This document shows, in pieces, positions 56,956 to 64,000 of a stretch of 64,000 nucleotides of DNA. Position 1 is the stretch's first letter, and each line of letters opens with the position of its first letter. A model generated the notes under the pieces. That model saw nothing but the letters and a program-made list of their open reading frames with translations, was not told the DNA's origin and did no database searches. The stretch covers positions 20,206-84,205 of the forward strand of contig JAOUDZ010000012.1 of the NCBI GenBank assembly GCA_029858965.1, in the 5' to 3' direction. A program made the translations under genes and the position numbers. The stretch is from Cyclobacteriaceae bacterium. GTDB taxonomy: Bacteria; Bacteroidota; Bacteroidia; Cytophagales; Cyclobacteriaceae.

Positions 56956-57960
56956 ATGAACAAAGCGCTTGCTTTTGCACTCATTTCTCTTTGGCTGGCC
57001 GGATGTGGTAGGGAAAATGAAGAATGTGTTTTCCAGCCTGAAACTTCAAATACTACTATCGACTTAAGGTTTGAATCACTGCAGGATTCATTTATCAACG
57101 TCAACTCAAAAGATCAGCTCATCAGATTATTCACACGCTATCCGGTTATCCGGGACGAAATTTTTCGCAGAGCAGAGTATCCATCTGATTCTATTTTTGT
57201 CGATGAAATATTTACCCGCCTAAACAACCCTCATCTCGACACCTTGCTCGCCGAAACGCAACGCGTGTTCGGAAACCTGACTGGGTTAAAATCTCAATTT
57301 GAGGAAGCTTTCATAAATCTCCGCTATTACTATCCAGATTTCATTCCTCCAAAAATCCAAACGGTGGTTTCCGGACTGGATACAGATCTGATGGTTACTG
57401 ATTCCCTGATTATTATAAGCCTTGATTTCTACCTGGGCAAAGGCGCAAAATACCGGCCGAAGATGTACGCGTATCTGCTTCGCAAGTATGATCCAAATGA
57501 CATCGTTCCCTCCTGTTTGTTGATTTATGGAATTAGTGATCGCTTTAACAAATCGGTATTGAGTGACAAAACGGTGCTTGCGGATATGGTTACCTATGGT
57601 AAGTCGTTCTATTTCGCCAAACATATGTTGCCCTGTGTCCCGGACAGCGTTTTCATTTGGTACACACCCGAAGAGATAGAGGGATCGCGCAAGAACGAAG
57701 ATTTGATATGGTCAAGGTTCATAGAAAGCCAGGTATTATTCTCGACAAACCATAAAGACAAGCAGGATTACCTGGGTGAACGACCGATAACAATTCAAGT
57801 TGGGGAAAAATGTCCCGGGCGCATTGGCCAATGGATAGGCTGGCAAATTGTCAACAAATACGCCGGGAGTCATTCAGATATTGCTCTGCCACAACTGATG
57901 GAGATGGATGATGCCCAAAGATTATTCAAAGAGTCCACATACAAACCAAGAAGAAAATAA
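56956..57960 (+). CDS. gldB: Gliding motility lipoprotein GldB
   Basis: Lipoprotein needed for gliding in Flavobacterium. It has 334 residues from ATG 56956, lipobox LAGC with Cys17. Family blocks: LQDSFINVNSKDQLIRLFTRYP, FEEAFINLRYYYPDFIPPKIQTVVSGL, SLDFYLGKGAKYRPKMYAYLLRKYDPNDIVP, and the C-terminal GEKCPGRIGQWIGWQIVNKYA. A GTG five codons upstream is also possible. Presence fits a T9SS/gliding organism, as does the T9SS-tagged protease. gldC, its usual partner in Flavobacterium, is not adjacent; tpiA follows 50 bases downstream. Confidence 0.92.
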   Translation: MNKALAFALISLWLAGCGRENEECVFQPETSNTTIDLRFESLQDSFINVNSKDQLIRLFTRYPVIRDEIFRRAEYPSDSIFVDEIFTRLNNPHLDTLLAETQRVFGNLTGLKSQFEEAFINLRYYYPDFIPPKIQTVVSGLDTDLMVTDSLIIISLDFYLGKGAKYRPKMYAYLLRKYDPNDIVPSCLLIYGISDRFNKSVLSDKTVLADMVTYGKSFYFAKHMLPCVPDSVFIWYTPEEIEGSRKNEDLIWSRFIESQVLFSTNHKDKQDYLGERPITIQVGEKCPGRIGQWIGWQIVNKYAGSHSDIALPQLMEMDDAQRLFKESTYKPRRK

Positions 57961-57974
57961 GCGGAAAGCCTGCT

Positions 57975-57982
57975 TATCTTTG
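57975..57982 (+). promoter_or_regulatory. Promoter -7 box before tpiA
   Basis: TATCTTTG matches TAnnTTTG and lies in the short gldB-tpiA gap, 28 bases before the tpiA ATG. No clear -33 element; tpiA may be driven both from here and by read-through from gldB. Confidence 0.35.
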
Positions 57983-58010
57983 ACGTAATAACTAAAACCA
58001 AAATTTCTCT

Positions 58011-58781
58011 ATGCGACAAAAAATTGTAGCCGGTAACTGGAAGATGAACAAAACTCTGGAAGAAGCACTGACCTTAACTGCTGAACTGAAAGGCATGGTG
58101 GCAGCTGAAGTAAAGGGTAGTGTCAGGATAATCCTTTGTGCCCCCTTCCCCTATTTAGTCCCCGTTAGGAATTTGCTTGGTCAGGATTCAGGAATTTTAG
58201 TTGCGGCGCAGAATTGCAGCGAACACGAAGCTGGCGCTTATACCGGGGAGGTATCCGCGGCGATGCTCAAGTCAATAGGTATGCCCTATGTAATTTTGGG
58301 GCATAGTGAGAGAAGGCAATATTTTGGTGAAGACGGTAAGGTTCTTGCCAAAAAGATTGATGCTGCATTGAAGCACGGTATAACACCCATTTTCTGTTGT
58401 GGGGAGCCCCTTGAAGTCCGTGAAAATAATGGACATGAAGCGTTGGTAAAAAAACAGGTAGAGGAAGGTCTTTTTCATCTTGACAATGCCAGTCTGGAGA
58501 AGGTAGTCATTGCCTATGAACCGGTTTGGGCCATTGGAACAGGTAAGACAGCCTCTTCGCAACAAGCGCAGGATATGCATTCCGTGATTCGAAAGCATCT
58601 TGCTTCAAAATATGGACAAGGTACAGCTGATGGAATTCCTATTTTGTATGGCGGCAGTGTAAATGCGGCGAACGCAAAAGAACTTTTTGCCTGTCCTGAT
58701 GTAGATGGCGGCCTCGTCGGTGGCGCGTCGCTTAAATCAAGAGAGTTTACAGAAATCATTAAATCAATGGTTGATGTTTAG
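58011..58781 (+). CDS. tpiA: Triosephosphate isomerase
   Basis: Glycolytic interconversion of dihydroxyacetone phosphate and glyceraldehyde 3-phosphate. 256 residues. AGNWKMNKT supplies the active-site Asn and Lys (about 10-12), GHSERR the electrophilic His (about 96), AYEPVWAIGTG the catalytic Glu, and YGGSVNAANA and GGLVGGASL the phosphate grip. The prmA gene follows 55 bases later. Confidence 0.98.
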   Translation: MRQKIVAGNWKMNKTLEEALTLTAELKGMVAAEVKGSVRIILCAPFPYLVPVRNLLGQDSGILVAAQNCSEHEAGAYTGEVSAAMLKSIGMPYVILGHSERRQYFGEDGKVLAKKIDAALKHGITPIFCCGEPLEVRENNGHEALVKKQVEEGLFHLDNASLEKVVIAYEPVWAIGTGKTASSQQAQDMHSVIRKHLASKYGQGTADGIPILYGGSVNAANAKELFACPDVDGGLVGGASLKSREFTEIIKSMVDV

Positions 58782-58836
58782 TTGCTGATGGTTAAGGAGG
58801 ATTAACCTCTTATCACTAAACACGATCAATTACGGT

Positions 58837-59676
58837 ATGTACTACTCTCGCCTCCAGGTGTCTTGTGATCATGATTTTTTGGAACTCATTATGGCCGAAA
58901 TGGGTGAGGCTGGATTTGACAGTTTCCTGGAAACGGAAAATGGTTTTGAGGCTTACGTTGAAATGGAAAAGTATGACAAAGTGCAACTTCAAGCCATTAA
59001 AGATAAATACAGCAGGCTAACGCAAGTCCAATTCTTTCATGATCGTATTGAAAAACAAAATTGGAATGAAATATGGGAGAGAAATTACCAACCCATCATT
59101 GTTGAGGATACATGCGTGATTCGCGCTGATTTTCACAAGATTGAAAAAGTATATCCTTACGAACTTATCATTACCCCAAAGATGTCTTTTGGTACAGGAC
59201 ATCATGAAACAACGTATTTGATGATTAAGAATCAGTTACAGATTAATCATCAACATAAACGCGTGATGGATGCTGGTTGCGGAACTGCTATTCTTTCCAT
59301 TATGGCATCCAAGTTAGGTGCAAAAGCAGTAGAAGCATTCGATATTGATGAATGGAGCGTGAGCAACGGAAAAGAAAATATTGAAGTCAACGGGTGTCTC
59401 AATATTCATCAGCAGCTGGGTAAGCTGGGTGAACTAACATTCGCGGGAAAATTTGATATTATTCTCGCCAACATCAACAAGAATGTGCTGCTGGATGAAA
59501 TGAACCTATACAAAGAATACCTGGACGATGATGGACTCCTGCTGATCAGCGGCTTTTACACGCATGATATCCCTGATTTATTGCGTCAGGCTGACCTATA
59601 CAACCTCCGAGAAGCAGGTCGTGACGAGCGCGAGCAATGGGCTGCGCTGAAGCTCACTCACACGACCATCAAATAG
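58837..59676 (+). CDS. prmA: Ribosomal protein L11 methyltransferase
   Basis: SAM-dependent methylation of ribosomal protein L11. 279 residues: an N-terminal substrate-recognition domain, the linker block ITPKMSFGTGHHETT, then the SAM motif MDAGCGTAILSIMASKLGA (about residues 145-163) and LANINKNVLLDEM in the catalytic loop. tpiA-prmA order recurs in this phylum. An inverted repeat CATCCAGA/TCTGGATG (59698-59741) with a 28-base loop follows the stop codon but has no T tract. Confidence 0.96.
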   Translation: MYYSRLQVSCDHDFLELIMAEMGEAGFDSFLETENGFEAYVEMEKYDKVQLQAIKDKYSRLTQVQFFHDRIEKQNWNEIWERNYQPIIVEDTCVIRADFHKIEKVYPYELIITPKMSFGTGHHETTYLMIKNQLQINHQHKRVMDAGCGTAILSIMASKLGAKAVEAFDIDEWSVSNGKENIEVNGCLNIHQQLGKLGELTFAGKFDIILANINKNVLLDEMNLYKEYLDDDGLLLISGFYTHDIPDLLRQADLYNLREAGRDEREQWAALKLTHTTIK

Positions 59677-59927
59677 TAAATAATTTCAACTATAGCACAT
59701 CCAGATTAGCACAAGTAAAATAAAATGAGTCTTTCTGGATGCATGGAAATCGGCAATTCGATACAACGTTGAATAGTATTCATCATTTCTGCGTCTGCCT
59801 ATGCAGATAGAACAAACCAGAATTTACCTTGGGTTTAGATCTCAATATCCTTTAATTTAGCATAGCCACCATCGTATTTTCAGGTGCCGAAAAAGAAATT
59901 GTGTCCTATATTTAAATATTAATAACT

Positions 59928-61118
59928 ATGAATATCGCCATGCTAGGTTCCGGTTTCATTGGCCGGTTTTATGCTGACTCGCTGCAGGGGTATAGGTCCA
60001 AAGACAAAATTGTAAGCATCTATTCGCGGAAACAAGAAAGCGCAAAGAAATTCGCTGATGACTATACCGTAGCCTTTGTCACAACGGATATGGAAGCGGC
60101 CATTAATCGCCCGGAAGTTGAAGTAGTTTGCATATCCCTGCCGAATAATCTCCATGAGGAAGCTGTCATGCTATGCTGCAAACACAACAAAGCTGTCATT
60201 TCAACGAAACCACTAGGCCGGAACGCCAGTGAAGCTAAACGCATGCTGGAAGCGGTAGAAAAAGCCGGCATCTTTAACGGCTACCTGGAAGATCTGGTGT
60301 ATACCCCGAAATTTATCAAGGCCCATGAAAGTGTAAAAAATGGCGCCTTAGGCAGAATTCTCTGGGCAAAATCGCGCGAAACACATCCTGGTCCGCACAG
60401 CGATTGGTTCTGGGATATCGAACAGGCAGGAGGAGGTTGTATTCTTGACCTCGGCTGCCACTGCGTGGAAATTACACGAAGCTATATCGGAAAGGACATT
60501 AAGCCCATAGAAGTAATGTGCTGGGCCGATACACAGGTAAAACCTATCGATGCTGAAGATCATGCTATAGGATTGATAAAATATGAGAATGGATCCATTG
60601 CGCAGTTCGAGGTAAGCTGGACATTCCGCGGCGGGCTTGACCTACGAGATGAAGTGATGGGAACCGAGGGAACGATCTGGGTAAACAGCTTTTTGCGTAC
60701 TGGTTTTGAAATGTTCACTACCGGGAAGAGTGCAAATTATGTTGCCGAAAAGGCCGAAAGCAATACAGGATGGGTATTTCCGGTAGGCGATGAGTTGAAT
60801 GAGTTAGGGTACAACCACATGTTCATGGACATGTTTAACGCCATGGAAAATGGAACGCAGCCAAAGGAGACTTTTTATGACGGCTACATCGTCAACGCCG
60901 TTTTGGATGCGGCTTATGCTTCGGCAAAGTCAAAACAATGGGAACCAGTCAAACTCGACGTATGGAGAGGCAAAACCGGATTGTCGCAAGACCAGCATTT
61001 AACTGACTACGATGCTGACCACTACCTGGTCAAAGAAGAAATGACGCATTACGGTGCCAAAAAATTGATTCTCAAAAACAAGAAAACCGGGAAGATTTTT
61101 GAAAAAGAAATCAAATAA
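59928..61118 (+). CDS. Gfo/Idh/MocA family NAD(P)-dependent oxidoreductase
   Basis: A 396-residue sugar or cyclitol dehydrogenase of the glucose-fructose oxidoreductase family. Rossmann motif GSGFIGRFYADSL (residues 7-19), the EKP-type motif as STKPLGRNASEAKRM with Thr instead of Glu, and a C-terminal substrate domain with WDIEQAGGGCILDLGCHCVEI, where Asp and His of the family catalytic triad region are visible. No signal peptide. No sugar-operon neighbours; a glycosyltransferase gene converges on it 24 bases away. Confidence 0.93.
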   Translation: MNIAMLGSGFIGRFYADSLQGYRSKDKIVSIYSRKQESAKKFADDYTVAFVTTDMEAAINRPEVEVVCISLPNNLHEEAVMLCCKHNKAVISTKPLGRNASEAKRMLEAVEKAGIFNGYLEDLVYTPKFIKAHESVKNGALGRILWAKSRETHPGPHSDWFWDIEQAGGGCILDLGCHCVEITRSYIGKDIKPIEVMCWADTQVKPIDAEDHAIGLIKYENGSIAQFEVSWTFRGGLDLRDEVMGTEGTIWVNSFLRTGFEMFTTGKSANYVAEKAESNTGWVFPVGDELNELGYNHMFMDMFNAMENGTQPKETFYDGYIVNAVLDAAYASAKSKQWEPVKLDVWRGKTGLSQDQHLTDYDADHYLVKEEMTHYGAKKLILKNKKTGKIFEKEIK

Positions 61119-61142
61119 CAGCTGTTAGAGAAGCCCTACTAA

Positions 61143-62315
61143 CTACCCGAACACCTTAGCAAATTTTATGCTGAGTATCTTTCTGGCGTAGCGAGATTCT
61201 GCGAGTAGGCGACTCTGTTGCTGAAATTGTCTGAGAAGGCTTGGGGATTTCACAAAAGGTTCGATCTGTTTCACGAAATCAAGTGGGTTTTTCGCATCAA
61301 CGGAAATCCCACATTGCTGTTTTGCCGTTTCCTCCTTAATCCATCCCCCAAAATTGCTGATGATCAATTTGCCTGACGCCAACCCATCAAAATATTTATT
61401 GGGGGAACCCGTCTCCAGAATTGGAATGGGCTTGTAACAAATAAATATTGCGTCGGTCACATTCATTACGGCGCGGACACCCGCGCGATTTTGAAATGGG
61501 ATGAAGGAAAAATTACTTAACTGCAGCTCTTCAACTGTTTGCTTAAGATTTTCCAACATTGCACCATCTCCACACAGCAGAAAATAGACAGGTAGTCTAG
61601 CGGATTGACTTGCTTTCGCGCATTCAACAAAAAAATCCAATCCATTTGCCATTCCCACTGCACCAATATAGGAGACAACAAATTTTCCCTCGACACCAAA
61701 CTTTTTTTCCAGCTGTTGGTCTTTGTCTTCTTGTCTATAAAAATCAGTATCCGCCATGTTCGGGATAACCTGAATTTTCTTACCGGGTACCTTTTTCTCA
61801 ATACCGGATTTAATCATGTCTGAAAGTGCAACAATTGCTTGAGCGTTGTTATAGATAGTCTTTTCAAGTCGATACAATGCATTCTTCAGGAAACGGTTTT
61901 TAACAAAGCCCAACTGGATGGGTGCGTCTGGCCACAGGTCGCCCACTTCAAAGATATAAGGAATTCTATATCGGCGCTGGATAGACAGTGCAGCCAGTCC
62001 TACAGTTAAGGGAGCTGAAATAGCGTAACATACTTCTGCTTCCCTATAATTACCTGCCAACCTGAACGCTCCCCGGGCAAAACGCAAAAACGAGAAGCTT
62101 CTTTTCCAAAATCCAAAATGATTATTATAGGGTACGGGTAAATAGTGAACCTCAATGCCATCCTTATCGACTATGTTGTATAGCTTTTTGTTGTGACTGG
62201 TAATAACAATGGGCTTTATACCCTGTGCGGCAAGGGCTGTTGCCAGATAATAGGACCGTATCGCTCCTCCTTCCTGGGGCGTATTGAAATGTTGATGGAG
62301 AATCAAGACTTTCAC
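61143..62315 (-). CDS. Glycosyltransferase family 4 protein
   Basis: A 390-residue GT-B enzyme. The N-terminal acceptor domain starts VLILHQHFNTPQEGGAIRSYYLA; the middle has YIFEVGDLWPDAPIQLGF; and the C-terminal donor domain has SYIGAVGMANGLDFFVECA, LLCGDGAMLENLKQ and the GSPNKYFDGLASGKLIISN block with the family E/D-x7-E region. The pattern is like WbuB-type GT4 enzymes used in surface polysaccharide synthesis, though no such cluster is around it. GTG start at 62315. Confidence 0.92.
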   Translation of the reverse strand: MKVLILHQHFNTPQEGGAIRSYYLATALAAQGIKPIVITSHNKKLYNIVDKDGIEVHYLPVPYNNHFGFWKRSFSFLRFARGAFRLAGNYREAEVCYAISAPLTVGLAALSIQRRYRIPYIFEVGDLWPDAPIQLGFVKNRFLKNALYRLEKTIYNNAQAIVALSDMIKSGIEKKVPGKKIQVIPNMADTDFYRQEDKDQQLEKKFGVEGKFVVSYIGAVGMANGLDFFVECAKASQSARLPVYFLLCGDGAMLENLKQTVEELQLSNFSFIPFQNRAGVRAVMNVTDAIFICYKPIPILETGSPNKYFDGLASGKLIISNFGGWIKEETAKQQCGISVDAKNPLDFVKQIEPFVKSPSLLRQFQQQSRLLAESRYARKILSIKFAKVFG

Positions 62316-62544
62316 AAATGCAAAGAAAAGAATAGTTCAGCCCGTACCGGCTTGCGTTTGATGATTTTTACGGTGCTTTCGGTAAAGCATAAAGACTGAA
62401 TTCACCAGTCTGATGTGGCCCGTTGTTCATAAGGGCAGCCCATTGAATGGAAATAAGCCACTGATCAATGATTTTGACAGCACAGCACGAAGTAATTTTA
62501 TGTAATGGCCTTTGCTTTGTAGCTTCACGACAAATAAGAAAACT

Positions 62545-63138
62545 GTGGTAAAGAAGATTGTAACATTATTCATGCTCACGATGCTGGGAACCGCGTCGAT
62601 GGCGCAAATCCAGCTTTTTAATGGCAAAGACCTGACAGGCTGGAAAATACACGGAACAGAAAAGTGGTTTGTGGAAGACGGCCTACTGATCTGCGAAAGT
62701 GGTCCTGATAAGGAATATGGATACCTTGTTTCTGAAAAGAATTTCAAAAACTTTGAACTTACAGTTGAGTTTAAGCAGGAATCGAATGGGAACAGCGGTG
62801 TATTTTTCCACTGTTCCATTGATGGCGTGATAATTAGTGGCTGGCAAGCAGAGGTTGCTCCCCTGAATATGGGCACCGGAGGGATTTATGAATCCTATGG
62901 AAGAGGTTGGCTCATTAAGCCTGATCCCGAAAAGGAGAAGTTTCTAAAAGAGGGGGAATGGAATACCATGGTAGTCCGAATGGACGGGAACCAGGTGACT
63001 ACATGGTTAAATGGTCATAAGATGGTTACCCTTACCGATGAAAAAATCGGATCAGCTGATGGAAAGATTGCCCTCCAAATACACTCAGGGGGTGGTGTAA
63101 AAGTCCTTTGGCGCAGCGTTGAATTAAAGGAATTGTAA
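62545..63138 (+). CDS. DUF1080 (3-keto-disaccharide hydrolase-type) secreted protein
   Basis: A 197-residue exported lectin-like protein. Family opening IQLFNGKDLTGWKIHGTEKWFVEDGLLICES, then FELTVEFKQESNGNSGVFFHCS, GRGWLIKPDPEKEKFLKEGEWNTMVVRMDGNQVTTWLNG, and the end IALQIHSGGGVKVLWRSVELKEL. DUF1080 members include 3-keto-glycoside hydrolases. The GTG at 62545 gives a proper signal peptide (VVKKIVTLFMLTMLGTASMAQ); a TTG 11 codons earlier or ATG nine codons later are alternatives. Confidence 0.9.
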   Translation: MVKKIVTLFMLTMLGTASMAQIQLFNGKDLTGWKIHGTEKWFVEDGLLICESGPDKEYGYLVSEKNFKNFELTVEFKQESNGNSGVFFHCSIDGVIISGWQAEVAPLNMGTGGIYESYGRGWLIKPDPEKEKFLKEGEWNTMVVRMDGNQVTTWLNGHKMVTLTDEKIGSADGKIALQIHSGGGVKVLWRSVELKEL

Positions 63139-63176
63139 ACCGCAGCAATTTCGTTAAAAGATTTACAGGAAAATCT

Positions 63177-63410
63177 TTACGATCGCTGCTCTAATTCGCC
63201 TTTTGCATACCTAAGAATGTTGTCTACTGCCGAAGGCGATGGTTCCAACTGTGCCATGTCCACGTTTTTCTTCATGGAGCGAAGCTCAGCATAAAGGGAC
63301 TGCAACTCACTGTCGCAAATCAAGGCATTGTCAATCTCCTTCGTCTCCCTCTCCGTGGTCTCTTGGTATAAATACCTGATTAAGTCCGTTTGGGTAAAAG
63401 TCTTTATCAT
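63177..63410 (-). CDS. Small anti-sigma-factor-like protein
   Basis: A 77-residue soluble protein (MIKTFTQTDLIRYLYQETTERETKEIDNALI...) with predicted helices and a zinc-free anti-sigma-domain look: the DLIRYLYQE-T-x-x-E-x-K-x-I pattern is that of N-terminal anti-sigma domains in Cytophagales. No membrane helix, so any action on the sigma factor would be cytoplasmic. The first 26 codons overlap the end of the sigma gene in another frame (80 bases). Naming rests on position and a weak family pattern. Confidence 0.68.
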   Translation of the reverse strand: MIKTFTQTDLIRYLYQETTERETKEIDNALICDSELQSLYAELRSMKKNVDMAQLEPSPSAVDNILRYAKGELEQRS

Positions 63411-63981
63411 AGGCTCTGTGTTTCACCATCCGTTTTCGCAGATTTATGAGCGCATACCGCATTCTTCCCAAGGCTGTATTGATGCTCACCCCTGTGCGTT
63501 CCGCAATCTCCTGAAAACTCATTTGCAGGTAGTGTCTCATGATCAAGACATGCTTCTGCTCTACCGGTAATTCTCTAATGTACTCTCTGAGTTTTGTGCG
63601 TGTATCTCTAAAAATCTGCTTGTCTTCCATTGACTGCTCCGCAAACTCCATGGAATTAAAGAGTCTGCTTCCGTCCTCAAATACAACTTCCGGATAACGT
63701 TTATTCTTCCTGAAATTGTCTATTGCAAGATTATGCGCAATACGACTGATCCAGGGTAAAAATTTTCCTTCCTCGTTATACTTACCTCCGCGAATAGTAT
63801 TGATGGCCTTAATGAAGGTTTCCTGCAAGAGATCTTCAGCAGTATACCTGTCCTTTACGATCAGATAAATTGCCGTGTAAATCCTTGATTTGTGTCGGTT
63901 TAAAAGCATTTCGAAAGCTTCCTGGTTACCGTTTTCGTAGAGCGACACGAGTTGGCTGTCGCTTAATCTTCTGTCAATCAT
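63331..63981 (-). CDS. RNA polymerase ECF sigma factor
   Basis: A 216-residue sigma-70 family factor. Region 2 reads FEMLLNRHKSRIYTAIYLIVKDRYTAEDLLQETFIKAINTIRGG and FLPWISRIAHNLAIDNFRKNKR (about residues 18-90); region 4 reads ELPVEQKHVLIMRHYLQMSFQEIAERTGVSINTALGRMRYALINLRK (about 135-185). No regions 1 or 3. The 30-residue tail is unusual and coincides with the overlap of the anti-sigma-like gene. Expected to respond to an envelope or stress signal, regulon unknown. The start is ATG 63981, 19 bases from the window end. Confidence 0.92.
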   Translation of the reverse strand: MIDRRLSDSQLVSLYENGNQEAFEMLLNRHKSRIYTAIYLIVKDRYTAEDLLQETFIKAINTIRGGKYNEEGKFLPWISRIAHNLAIDNFRKNKRYPEVVFEDGSRLFNSMEFAEQSMEDKQIFRDTRTKLREYIRELPVEQKHVLIMRHYLQMSFQEIAERTGVSINTALGRMRYALINLRKRMVKHRAYDKDFYPNGLNQVFIPRDHGEGDEGD

Positions 63982-64000
63982 TCTATCTCATTTAGGTAAC

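Noticed and set aside
63156..63179. Hairpin AAAGATTT/AAATCTTT between the convergent DUF1080 and anti-sigma-like genes
   Set aside because: Weak A/T stem without a T tract on either side and overlapping a stop codon; not convincing as a terminator.

Overview
The window reads as ordinary chromosome of a Bacteroidota bacterium, most likely in the Cytophagales; genus and family cannot be settled from sequence alone. Signs of this are a gliding-motility lipoprotein GldB, a subtilase with a type IX secretion C-terminal sorting domain, Bacteroidota-style NusB with a long N-terminal extension, DUF4293, DUF6702 and DUF1573 proteins, many GTG/TTG starts, weak Shine-Dalgarno sequences, and several promoters with a TAnnTTTG -7 box. 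No phage, plasmid, insertion sequence or CRISPR array is visible, and base composition looks even throughout.

Layout. 1-9.5 kb: 5' part of carB (cut by the window edge), a solitary GMC oxidoreductase, a T9SS-exported S8 protease, an M19 dipeptidase lipoprotein and a small cytochrome b5-like protein. 9.5-12.7 kb: amino-sugar kinase, murQ and an overlapping unknown gene (peptidoglycan amino-sugar recycling), a SprT-like protein and a 60-residue lipoprotein. 12.7-15.2 kb: GTPases der and era, with the initiator tRNA diverging from era. 15.2-20 kb: a small secreted protein, a CPA1 Na+/H+ antiporter and two convergent L,D-transpeptidases. 20-25.4 kb: dgoK with a sugar MFS porter, a small outer-membrane-type protein, purine nucleoside phosphorylase and a D-tagatose/D-psicose 3-epimerase-like protein. 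25.5-34.3 kb: a large PVC-type cytochrome c/SGNH protein and a tripartite RND efflux operon (adaptor, pump, TolC). 34.3-38.5 kb: nusB, YtxH, DUF1573, yajC, a YbbR/CdaR-like gene and coaE, a cluster often seen together in this phylum, here broken by a terminator-promoter pair in front of yajC. 39-44.8 kb: two ABC half-exporters with complementary degenerate ATP sites flanking two paralogous outer-membrane proteins, plus truA. 44.9-50.9 kb: thiolase, DUF4293, htpG with a possible heat-shock control region, a MORN-like secreted protein and a PLP dehydratase/racemase. 50.9-56.8 kb: tandem M1 metallopeptidases, HupE/UreJ and divergent DUF6702. 57-64 kb: gldB, tpiA, prmA, a Gfo/Idh/MocA oxidoreductase, a glycosyltransferase, a DUF1080 protein, and an ECF sigma factor overlapping a small anti-sigma-like gene.

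Common themes are cell-envelope upkeep (murQ locus, two L,D-transpeptidases, efflux, T9SS/gliding), sugar catabolism by scattered genes (GMC, Gfo/Idh/MocA, epimerase, PVC-type, DUF1080), and core translation or metabolism. I do not see a clear new defence or biosynthetic system. The best leads are the HupE-M1-M1/DUF6702 module, the split heterodimeric ABC exporter with two barrel proteins, the unknown third gene of the murQ locus, and a decayed repeat of the initiator tRNA 3' half just downstream of that tRNA.
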